This document shows, in pieces, positions 1 to 8,950 of a stretch of 64,000 nt of DNA (within the stretch, counting starts at the first letter, position 1; every line of letters starts with the position of its first letter). Origin of the DNA: Ischnura elegans. Lineage: Eukaryota; Arthropoda; Insecta; Odonata; Coenagrionidae. The position numbers and the translations under genes were made by a program. A model generated the notes under the pieces. The model ran no database searches, had not been told where the DNA came from, and saw nothing but the letters and a program-made list of their open reading frames with translations. The stretch covers positions 3,472,001-3,536,000 of the forward strand of contig NW_025791658.1 in the NCBI RefSeq assembly GCF_921293095.1, in the 5' to 3' direction.

Positions 1-414
1 TGAAGAGGGCACAATCACGAAAAGGTGAAATAATTCGGGCCGATAAATCGGCCCGTGGCAGTTTTTGCTCAACCAGCAAGGGCAGATATATCGGCCCGGT
101 GGCAGTATAAATGTGCGTGGGTTAAATGCGCGTGTTAGTGAGCAACTCTCAAAAGAAAAAAAACGTGCACAGTATGCAATTGTAAAGTGATAAATGAGTT
201 TTTTAATCTCTTTTTTTCACTTTTTGGCCTTGAATACGCTGCAGACCATTTCGGGTGCCAAATTCAAATCCTCGCCACCGTTCCAATTCGGCTTCAAAGT
301 ACCGACTTTTTGCGATCAGTCCTCGATACCAGTTCCACAGGCCAGGAACCGGCAGTACCGAGAACGAAGAACCAGAACCGACCCATCACTAATATATTTT
401 TTATGTATCTAATA
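1..414. other. No gene seen; short imperfect repeat
   Basis: No coding region is supported here. A motif of about 20 bases around 'gataaatcggcccg..ggcagt' occurs twice between about 40 and 107. The overlapping small open frames are of random size and resemble no family I know. Confidence 0.5.
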
Positions 415-1218
415 CAGGGTGTCCCATTTATCATGACCACCCTAAATAACTTTTTGCCCAGATGCAAATTCAAGAAATTGTCGAGCAAATGTTCATTAGC
501 CATCAGGGGGACATTAATCAGCATGATTGCCTTCCTTGTAGCTTTGTTATTTACAAAGATATGAACAGCGGTATGTCTTCTTTAAATGGCACCCTAGACG
601 TGGACGTGGTTGTGGTCCCGGGGTCAAAGTGACTTTTGTGTTATGTTTTGACTTGCTTGTCATTTGTTTACTACTAACTCCAGTAAGTGGACGAGTTTCT
701 TATGTTTTCATGACGTTGTGTTTATGCTAATGGTCCACTGTGCTACATTTTTGAATAAGTCCTTAGGAGAGGAAATGAATTGCCGAATAAAAAATGGCAC
801 TCTATAGTTTTTATTCGGCAATTCAACGGACGATGGTTGACTGTTGCGCATTTTACTGTGTTTTCATTTGTTCACTGTCAACATAAGTAAGTGGAGTAGT
901 TCCAAAACCCACGTACCTGCACTAAGCAGTAGTGAGTCAGCCATTTTTCATAACACTGTGTTTATGTTAATGGTCCACTGTGCTACATTTATGAATAATT
1001 CTTTAGGAGAGGAAATGAATTGCCGAGTAAAAACTTTAGGGTGGCATTTAAAAAAGACATACCGCTGTTAATATCTGTGTAAATAACAAAGCTACAAGGA
1101 AGGCAATCATGCTGATCAATGTCCCCCTGACGGCTAATGAACATTTGCTTGACACATTTTTGAATTTGCATCTGGACAAAAAGTTATTTCGAGTGGTCAA
1201 GATAAATGGGACACCCTG
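415..1218. mobile_element. TA-flanked inverted-repeat element (CAGGGTGTCCCATTTAT family)
   Basis: The ends begin CAGGGTGTCCCATTTATC on the left and mirror it on the right at about 1218. A TA dinucleotide lies outside each end, as expected for a Tc1/mariner/pogo-type target duplication. The inverted arms run about 170 bp (415-590 against 1040-1218). Inside, a segment of about 90 bp containing 'aatggtccactgtgctac' is directly repeated (about 728-800 and 968-1040). There is no transposase, so this is a non-autonomous element. A truncated relative lies at 13041-13425. Confidence 0.75.
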
Positions 1219-1228
1219 TATATTTATC

Positions 1229-1645
1229 ATTTAATGATAGCAGAAAGCGAGTGCTATCGCATGATTTTTAACCATGATTCAAGAGAAAACGATAAGATCT
1301 CTCTTAATCCAACAGTCACTTAAAATGATTAGGATGGTTGGATTCCTTTTCTTTCTTATTTACTGTTAGGTATGCTCTCATATGGGACAAAATGGCCACA
1401 AGTAATGATTAACGTGAAAATTACAGCATATTTAAGGTGTATAAGAAAAAAACATAAACGTGAAACATATATTGCTGGAAATGTCATTTCACGTACGTAA
1501 TCATGGCTGCATTAATGGTCTCTAGTTGTCTCGGAACAATTCGCGGTGGTAGTTTGGCCATTTCGGGGGTGTCTCCTTGGTATGATAAGTGGAGGTTTTA
1601 TGATATAAAGAGGTTCACTATATTGAGGTTTGCCTGTAAATCTAA
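1229..1645 (+). mobile_element. Truncated Tigger-A MITE fragment
   Basis: This matches the internal and right part of the MITE family at 25522-26184 and 36087-36765. Shared tracts include 'gaaaattacagcatat', 'cattaatggtctct' and the gaggttcactat motif. Neither terminal inverted repeat is present. It ends about 120 bp upstream of the zinc-finger gene exon at 1765. Confidence 0.7.
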
Positions 1646-1764
1646 TAAAATAAAGCAGTTTTATCATCATTACTATTATCTCAAAAGAGAATAATGGTTT
1701 TGCCTTCATTTTTTTGATGCAATTCCTATCCAATGTAATGTGTGGTTGTATTTTTAATTGGCAG

Positions 1765-1893
1765 GTGTTGGTAGAGCAAGAAACGGCCAGGGAATCTTTG
1801 GCAGAAAATGATAGGAGCAGACAAGAGAATTCAGAAGTGGAAGATTTTTCTATCGCTAGTGCAGAAGTAGATCCTCTTTACACTGGAAACATG
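1765..1893 (+). CDS. Internal exon (43 codons), + strand zinc-finger gene
   Basis: The exon is open throughout and is bounded by a plausible acceptor (pyrimidine-rich tract ending ttggcag) and a strong donor (atg|gtatgt). It encodes 43 residues rich in Glu, Ser and Asp, from VLVEQETARESL to DPLYTGNM. Both ends are in phase 0, so it joins in frame to the exon at 3331, which in turn is in phase with the zinc-finger exon at 8951. Acidic linker exons of this kind are common upstream of C2H2 arrays in arthropod transcription factors. No domain is recognised. Upstream exons, including any BTB or ZAD domain, lie outside the window. A cDNA would settle the call. Confidence 0.6.
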
Positions 1894-1951
1894 GTATGTA
1901 AGAGTAAAAATAGATAAAAATTATATTGTTTAATTTCTCCCAAAATATAGA

Positions 1952-2425
1952 TGCAGTAAAACCTCTTCACATCGTAATGGAGGGGACCAAAATTTGGGCA
2001 ATTTGATGTATGGAGGTTCACTATAGAGAGGTTTCAGTTATATGCACAATTTTTTCATATCCTTTGGAAATGAAAGGCACTACTGTCTTTAAAACCATTG
2101 TATTTATGCGTTTAAACAAACATGCATGCATTACCGAACATGCATTCATTATTTAATGATGACACAATGTGAGTGCTATTGCAAGATTTCTACCACGATT
2201 CAAGAGAAAACGATGTGATCTCTCTTAATTCACTTAAAATAATTAGGATAGTTGGATACCTTTTTTTTTCTTATTTACTGTTAGGTATGTTCTCATATGG
2301 AACAAAATGGCCATAACTAATGGTTAACGTGAAAATTACAGCATATTAAAGGTGTATAAGAAAAAAAATAAGCGTGAAACATTTATCGCTGAAAATGTCA
2401 TTCCATGATCGTAAGTGCATCCAAA
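1952..2425 (+). mobile_element. Left part of a Tigger-A MITE
   Basis: It starts at the family terminal repeat (CAGTAAAACCTCTTCACATC) and runs through the shared internal sequence, but lacks the right end. It starts about 60 bp after the donor of the exon at 1765-1893, so that exon sits between two truncated MITE copies. Confidence 0.75.
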
Positions 2426-2604
2426 AAAAATATGTTTGTGTTGCCATAGCTTAGTTACTTAGAAGTTGGAAGCCCATGTTTATGTTTAATCAGGTGTGTG
2501 CTGTATATCCACGAGTCAATGTCAGTTCCACATCGATTCCACTACCTATTTCTCACTGGGCTATTAATCATAAATGTGTTACCTAGTGATAAAAAAGTTT
2601 ACTA

Positions 2605-3068
2605 AAGCCTGAATCACACGATCATTTTTTTTCGTCGCGGAAGTGATTACTATCGCGATCATTAGGCGAAATTATCGCTGCTGGCAATTGTTTTTTGCGT
2701 TCGCGATCGCGATGAGGATTCCCATCGCTATTTTTCATCACTCGTCCGTTCGCTTTTTCCGTCGCTAAAACCGTCACTATAACCCCATATCAGCCAATCG
2801 GAACGCATTCCCGTGTGGAGCGATTGCAGCGCAGCGTTTGACAATCTTGGGGACGACATAGATAAACAATCACGCTGTATATATTTTCGTGTTGCGGGTG
2901 CTATGACAACGAGCTGTGATATCGGAAATGATGCGAAAAGCGACGGCGGGAGTGACTGTGTGATTCAGAAAAACGATCACTCGAGCGATCATTTTTCCGG
3001 TCGCGAAAAGCTATCGCTCTAGTGATCACTTATCATGACGAAAGAAAATGATCGTGTGATTCAGGCTT
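2605..3068. mobile_element. Inverted-repeat MITE (AAGCCTGAATCACACGATC family)
   Basis: Left AAGCCTGAATCACACGATC and right GATCGTGTGATTCAGGCTT are perfect reverse complements, and the similarity continues into T-rich subterminal sequence. The interior is rich in 'atcgcgatc'-like short palindromes. No transposase is present. The target-site duplication is unclear, so the superfamily is not assigned. Confidence 0.75.
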
Positions 3069-3330
3069 CAACATTAAACCTAAGTCCAAATGTATTGATT
3101 TAAAAAAATATTTTTACAAAATGCTGAAAACTTAAATAAATAAAAAAATCGAATTTGGACCACCAGTGATGCCTGTGCGCACAACCGCGTTACAAAATTT
3201 AAAGTGCCCACTTAATGGTTTAGCGCAAACTAAAAATGATAAAATCAATTTTGAATTTATGTCAGCGGTAATACACAAATGTAGTAAATGGTGTAATGTC
3301 ATGAATTTTAATTTCTGCTCTTTTCCCCAG

Positions 3331-3465
3331 ATGGTTGTGAAGGGGAGTGATTCTTCGGTGATAAAAGTGGAGATGAGTACTGAAGAGGAGATAATAATCT
3401 GTGATAACCGTGAGGAAGTTGATCCAAGTGCTGAAACCATCAGAATTATCCGGCCAACGAAAAAG
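3331..3465 (+). CDS. Internal exon (45 codons), + strand zinc-finger gene
   Basis: It is preceded by a classic acceptor (ctcttttccccag) and ends at a gtttgt donor after ...RPTKK. It reads MVVKGSDSSVIKVEMS, then an acidic TEEEIIICDNREEVD stretch. The 'IKVE' motif resembles the (V/I)K.E sumoylation consensus frequent in linker regions of zinc-finger regulators. The phase is 0 at both ends, matching the exons at 1765-1893 and 8951-10735. Met begins the exon but is probably not the translation start, since the exon upstream is in frame. A 65 bp tract beginning 20 bp after the donor is duplicated at 5266. Confidence 0.68.
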
Positions 3466-3485
3466 GTTTGTTATTATTTGGGTTT

Positions 3486-3550
3486 CTATAATATCCTATT
3501 TATCAGTGTTTCAACACATTCCAACAAGCTCCTTGCTTAGCAGAAAGAAA
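3486..3550 (+). repeat. Left copy of a ~65 bp direct repeat
   Basis: This tract contains 'atcagtgtttcaacacattc' and recurs nearly identically at 5266-5329. The two copies bracket about 1.7 kb holding a non-LTR retrotransposon tail and an inverted-repeat element. This suggests a local duplication or a gap-repair event rather than an ordinary target-site duplication. Confidence 0.75.
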
Positions 3551-3639
3551 TTTGTATAAAAATAATAATGATAATAATAATAAATTTATTTCACTTTAAC
3601 TCACACATTTTAACTCACACAATAACCCTATTTCAGGGA

Positions 3640-4075
3640 ATTAAAACTCCTAACGTTACCATCTATGTATATATACCACTTGTGTATGCATGTCAAAGAT
3701 AATATAAAAGATCTCACTACCAATGCTCAAGTGCACGGACACTCCACTCGCCATAGTGGAGATGTACATATGTACTGCCACGCCACGGCAATGTACAATA
3801 AGAGCCCTTTTCACATGGCTATCAAGGTTTATAATGCTCTGCCGTCAACCTTAAAAAAAGCTTCTACAAGGGCAATTTTCAAATCTAATCTTAAACTCTT
3901 TCTAGTCAACAAAGGCTATTATAGCACAACTCAGTTTCTAGAGGAATCTGCCTACCACAGAAGTGTCTGATTCTGACTTTGATTGTGTATGTATTTATTT
4001 TTGTGTATGACATGTCCTATATTTTACAATGTAAAGTCCTGGGACCAATAAAATTATTATTATTATATTATTCAC
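3640..4075 (+). pseudogene. Non-LTR retrotransposon 3' end (RT C-terminus)
   Basis: A frame at 3665-3970 matches the region after the reverse transcriptase in Jockey/CR1-like elements. It has a histidine/Thr-Arg-His segment, a 'YNALPSTLKKAS' motif, then 'FKSNLKLFLVNKGYYS' and 'QFLEES'. It is followed by a short 3' UTR and an (ATT)n tail at about 4053-4074, the usual end of such elements. The insertion is 5'-truncated and lies in the intron between the exons at 3331 and 8951. Confidence 0.7.
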
Positions 4076-4211
4076 CATTGGCAAATTACACATCTGCAAG
4101 GCAAAAGTCATTATGAGATATAATAAAATATGTTAGGAACAATTTCGGGATAAACTTTCCGCTTGACAATATAGGCTCACAGTGGCGTAACTATGGGGGG
4201 GATCCCCCCAA

Positions 4212-5264
4212 CAGGGGCGTAGCTAAGAATTGAGGCTGGGGGGGGGAGGGGGGTTTAGGTGCAACTAATACCGGGGTATGCGGTGGTATGGAATATTTGT
4301 CCACTTTGTCCATTACGAAAAATATATATTTCGTTAAAGTCTGTAAAATCTTCTGGGATGGAAAAATGTTCAAAGCCCACATGCCCAACTCACCACGGGC
4401 GCAGCTAGGAATTAAGGCTGGGGGGGGGGGGTTTAGGTGCAACTAATTCCGGGGTGTGTTGGGGTATGGAATACCCACCAGGATAAGCAGTAGGTGTGAT
4501 ATTAATAAATTGCGGAATTTTACGATAAATGGTTCAAAATGGTGAGTTTTACGGCTTTCTGAGGGATTTTTTAATCAATCCTTACACTATGCTATTGGTA
4601 TTATCAATCCAATTAAGTAAAATGGATTAAACGACTTAAAAATTTCTCTGACCTCTGGGGGGGGGGGGGGTTTATCTGGGGGGGGGTTTAAGGTATGGAG
4701 GGAACTCCTCCATACCTTCTGCGTTCCGTTGCGCTTCTATTACTCGAAAGTATAGTTTCGTTCGTTTGTTCCGTTAGAATTTTCGCCATTTGTTCACTTG
4801 GACGTCCAGCTGTTTTTCCACACCCGATCTCTGGGGCAAAATATTTCTCACGTCTGAGATTTTAGTCCCGTAAAATTCCGATATGAGTTGACCAGGTTCT
4901 AATGGAAAATATTGAGCAATACTCTGTTCCGACACTGATCTGCGCCACTGGTGTTTCTGTTTTCAGTGGTGCAGCAAGGGGTGTTTTGGGGGATAAAACC
5001 CCCCCCAGAACTCAGAGAAATTTTTAAGTTTAATCCATTTTACTTAAATCGATTGATATTACTAATACAATAGCGTAAGGATTGATTAAAATATCCCTCG
5101 GAAAGCCGTAAAACTCACCATTTTGAACCATTTATCTTAAAATTCCGCAATTTATTAATCTCGCACCTACCTCTTATCCTGGTGGGTATTTCATACCCCC
5201 AGACACCACGGTATTAGTTGCACCTAAATCCCCCCCAGCCTTAATTCCTTATAGCTGCGCCCCT
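4212..5264. mobile_element. Inverted-repeat element with G-rich termini (CAGGGGCGTAGCTA family)
   Basis: Left CAGGGGCGTAGCTAAGAATT and right (reverse complement) CAGGGGCGCAGCTATAAGGA bound the element. A second left-end-like copy starts near 4395. From there arms of about 230 bp pair with 5000-5264, including the shared tract 'tttacgataaatggttcaaa'. Long G runs follow the termini. There is no coding capacity. The superfamily is uncertain. Confidence 0.7.
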
Positions 5265-5265
5265 G

Positions 5266-5329
5266 TCTGTAATATCCTATTTATCAGTGTTTCAACACAT
5301 TCCAACAAGCACCTTGCTTAGAAAGAAAA
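5266..5329 (+). repeat. Right copy of the ~65 bp direct repeat
   Basis: This is the second copy of the tract at 3486-3550, with a few mismatches. It immediately abuts the right end of the inverted-repeat element at 5264. Confidence 0.75.
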
Positions 5330-5541
5330 AGAAAATGAATAAAAATATTTGGGGATGGACGGATCCAGGATTTTTTTGGATATGGATTCGAATCGAATTC
5401 TTGATTTTTGGAGCCAGATATTCAGATATTTTCGGATCCTAATGCATTTTCAAATTCCTGCTTTAAAATGAAGACGTTATTCAAGTTTTTCTGGGTACAA
5501 CAATCAAAGGAGTGCTTTTAAGATTTTCATACACATTATAA

Positions 5542-6774
5542 TACGAGGCATTTTTTTAAAGTAAGTACCGTTTTGACATAAAAAAACAACAAGTAAATTT
5601 TTTCCAAAAATAATTTATTCACTTGAAAGGCCATACTTTATTTTTCTACATAATTCCCATTACTATTGAGGCATTTATCGTATCTTGGGACCAGTTTTTG
5701 TATGCCATAGTCACAGAAGCTTGCCGCCTGATTAGACAACCACTGCTTCACGGTCGTTTTCACTTTGTCATTTTTGGCACCCAGCGTGAACACAATTTCC
5801 GATAATTTAAACGTTCGGACACAATTTCGTAAAGAGCACTTCTTGAGACAGCAGGAAACTTTTCAGCTAAGGATGAAATGGTGAATCGTCCGTTCTCTTT
5901 CACTTTACAGTCCACTTTTTGATTCAGTTCATCGGTAATGACTGAAGGTCTCCCACTTCGTTCCTCGTCATGAATATTTGCGGCATAGCCCTGAAGAAAT
6001 TAGGATTCGTCAAGCGTATTGTGGGAAGATTTTCGGATGAGTAAGTAAAAGAAAGGTGCTATTTCACTCTCGTCCGACCCCACCTTGAATATGCAGCGAG
6101 TGTATGGGATCCAGTGCAGAAAGACTTAATCCACAAACTGAATAAGATACAAAGGAAGGCTGCGCGTTTCGTCAAAAACCGCTACGGGCGTACAGACAGC
6201 GTTACCCAGACGTTAAGCGAATTAGGCTGGGAGCCGTTGGAGACACGGAGGCTGCGCGCTAGGCTTAGATTGCTTGAACAATTGAGAATGGATATCTTTA
6301 AGAGCGACACAGAGAACAAAATATTAGAGCCATACTATATTTCCAGGTCCGATAGAAGTGATAAATTAAGAGAAATGTTTTGCCGAACGGATAGATATGG
6401 GCACTCGTTTTTCCCCCGAACCATAAAGGACTTTAATAAACGCTTGTCCCAACCTCGTAAGAGCACTTCTTTTTTTTTTAATAGCTGTAAACGGCTGGTG
6501 TCCTAACACCCCCTGCCACACGCCTTTTAGGCGGCTTGCGGGGTATTATGTAGATGTAGATGTAGATGAATGTTTGTGCGGCCATCTTTAAAGGTTCTTT
6601 GACGATGGCATACAAAATCTGGTCCCAAGATACGATAAATGCCTCAATAGTAATGGGAATTATGTAGAAAAGTAGAGTAAAGTATGGCCTTTCAAGTGAA
6701 TAAATTATTTTTGAAAAAAATTTACTTGTTGTTTTTTATGTCAAAACGGTACTTACTTTAAAAACACGCCTCGT
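5542..6774. mobile_element. Rearranged mariner element interrupted by a CR1-like fragment
   Basis: Ends TACGAGGC... and ...GCCTCGTA flank inverted arms of about 180-200 bp. On the - strand, 5990 to 5640 encodes mariner-type sequence: a second helix-turn-helix region (SGRPSVITDELNQKVD, 'SSLAEKFPAVSRSALYEI', 'RKLCSRWVPKM'), then a jump to the C-terminal motif LVPRYDKCLNSNGNYVEK. The catalytic middle is missing. The C-terminal part is also present on the + strand at about 6591-6675, so the element is a head-to-head rearranged copy. The CR1-like fragment at 5992-6570 sits inside it. Confidence 0.72.
5992..6570 (+). pseudogene. CR1/L2-like retrotransposon 3' fragment
   Basis: The + frame contains LVRPHLEYAASVWDP, KLNKIQRKAARFVKNRYGR, 'LSELGWEPLETRRLRARL' and 'GHSFFPRTIKDFN'. 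This is the characteristic region after the reverse transcriptase of CR1/L2-type non-LTR elements. The main open part is 6114-6506, and a stop lies upstream near 6040. The element ends in a (TGTAGA)n-type tail at about 6547-6567, a typical microsatellite 3' end for this group. It is 5'-truncated and inserted within the mariner copy. Confidence 0.78.
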
Positions 6775-6909
6775 ATTTTTATAATTTGAAAATCATTTTT
6801 ATAGGCTTTCAAGTTGTTTTTTAAAAATAATTTTACACTCCCAGGGCCTTAACTGTTATGCTTGGGTTTTGAAATGAATATAGGAAAAACCTTCAGATAA
6901 GCCATCGAC

Positions 6910-7942
6910 CAGTGGCGTAGTGAGGGGGAAGTCTGGGGGGTCTGGACCCCCCCAAAATATAAAAACACAATTAAATTTCTTCAGAAAACAAAACAAAATA
7001 GTAAAAAATCATGAATTCACAAAATATTCCTTCAACAAATGAAGATTTTTAGGTCATGAAAAGTGTTAAAATTAGTTTAACCCTTTCGCGCCGAATGCCG
7101 CACCTGTGCGGCGAGTATTTTCTTCCCTAAACAACAAATGCCACACCTGTGCGTCGTGAATTTTCCTACCCTAACCAACGCCTGTGCAGCACAGGTCGAA
7201 AAAAATGACCATGGCGGACACAATAGACCCACGGACGTGGTCGCCCCTCTAGGTCCGCCTTAGCGTGAGCCCAGTCCCTTCTTCGGATGCTAAGGTCGAC
7301 CCTTTCTTATCCTCTCCACGCGGTCAACTACTGTTATTTGCAGTGTGTTTTCCAAAAAAAATGTTTGTTGCTAACTTTTGAAATCCAATGCTAGAAATGA
7401 ATTCATCTTTTATTGCGGACCGCATGGAAATTTCAAACAAAATTCTAACGTTAATATCAACGGAGTGATAGAACAACTAGTAAATATACTAAATCCGTCT
7501 ATATAAACGTTAGAACTTCGTTTAAAATTTCTGCACGCTCATAAAAAAACACGAAATTCATTTTGAAGGTAAAAAAATCGATGCGAACAACAAATATTTG
7601 CATATATTTTGCATTAATATTTTAGCCATTTGCCTGTGGACTCGTGGTAGGAAGGGGCTTTTAATCCGTCTAGGGTCTGGGACAGAGGCCGAGGAAAGGG
7701 ATCGGCGCCCCCACTGAGTTGGGTCCAAAAATTGTTAGGGAGGGAACCACTGCCTTCAGTCGACGCGAAAAAGCTTCGTACAGGGGAGTAAAGAAAACTT
7801 TCAAGAGACTCGTAATGAGGAAGAATTTCCCTCAACGAAGGTCTGGCGCGAAAGGGTTAAAACCCTCTACTTAGTACTCTATTTTTAAAAAATTATCCCC
7901 CCTGGTTTTGGACCCCCCACGAAATTCCTGGCTACCCCACAG
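6910..7942. mobile_element. Inverted-repeat element (CAGTGGCGTAGTGAGG family) hosting a piggyBac MITE
   Basis: The left end is CAGTGGCGTAGTGAGGGGG with 'ggggtctggacccccc'. The right end near 7890-7942 mirrors it ('tggaccccccacgaaattcc', 'ggctaccccac'). Only about 170 bp on the left and 85 bp on the right belong to this element; the rest is the TTAA-flanked insertion at 7081-7856. The superfamily is not certain, though ends of this style are frequent in hAT-like elements. Confidence 0.6.
7081..7856. mobile_element. piggyBac-like MITE with TTAA duplication
   Basis: The target TTAA is present on both sides (7077-7080 and 7857-7860). The terminal repeat CCCTTTCGCGCC is perfect over 12 bp. Three subterminal motifs of the type 'gcacctgtgcggc' follow within 130 bp of the left end. 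The 776 bp interior shows no transposase. TTAA specificity with CCC... ends is diagnostic of the piggyBac superfamily. Confidence 0.85.
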
Positions 7943-8234
7943 CTTGGAGCTGAATTGAATGAGAGCTTTGAGAGACTCAACAGTAGGATAGTGCAATCTT
8001 GCCCTTTTGAAATTTTTTCAGTCTATTATAATCGCAAGTTTACATCCAACCTCAATTATTTAACCCTTTACCTGTGCAAATAAGCTGAAATAGGCAACTG
8101 AGGATTACTGGTGGCTGTTGAATGGCAAAAAAATAAAAAGAGGAGTAAAAGATGTCCACATGACATCTGTATACTCAAAGGAAGAACTTCTAAGCACCTT
8201 TGGACTTGGAGAGTAGAAGCATAGTTCCAATCGT

Positions 8235-8700
8235 CAATAATAATAATAATAATAGTTTTATTGGACATTAAACAAATTTGAATTTGCAATAGTCTTCGTC
8301 ATACACATAGGAATTAACAAATACACAAAATACATATGGCAAAATCGATAGGTTTATGCATCTGCAAAGTACAACACAATTTCACATTCGAAAAACTCAT
8401 TTATGGAGTAAAAGGCTTTTTTTTAATAGCCAGTCATGAATAACTTTTTTAAACTTTGACACACTCACAACTTTAACTTCTGGGAGCAATCTGTTAAAAA
8501 AGCAAATTTTTAGTACATCAAATGAATTGCTGTTTTTGCTTAACCTGCAATAAGGGACGTCTAGTGTGTCACTCCTTGTGTAATGATTATGAAAATTAGA
8601 CCTTTTTTCCAAGGAGCAAAGATTATCTTTGACATTGCAAAGGCATTTATATATGTACAAGCTGTAGAGAGTCATAATCCCAAGCTTGAATGGACGATGG
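8235..8700 (-). pseudogene. Non-LTR retrotransposon 3' fragment
   Basis: The - strand frame 8675-8397 reads MTLYSLYIYKCLCNVKDN, then an HNHYTRSD motif, 'FFNRLLPEVKVVS' and 'FKKVIHDWLLKKS'. This is the C-terminal tail after the reverse transcriptase of Jockey/R1-like elements. The 3' end is an (ATT)n run at 8236-8262. It is closely related to the longer copy at 44811-45565 (shared MTLYxLYI.KCL.NVK). It is 5'-truncated in the intron before the zinc-finger exon. Confidence 0.7.
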
Positions 8701-8950
8701 GCGCAGTCTGCTAAGGCGATCGTTCATAGACGATGGGAGCAGGTTAAGGGTTATTATCCTTAAACTCCAGAGTATTATAAAAAAATGCTGAAAAATGGAA
8801 TACATGGGTGCATACCCAGATGGGGGCAGGAGGGGGGCAGTTGCCCCTCCCCAAAAGCACATGTAAATTTAGTTTGAAGCAAATTTTTTGAACAAATTTC
8901 CTTTAAATCCAAAAAGAAGTGATACATATTTTTTTATATTTCCATTGCAG

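Noticed and set aside
4191..4442. Proline-rich - strand frame
   Set aside because: Pro codons come from the poly-G tracts of an inverted-repeat transposon end.
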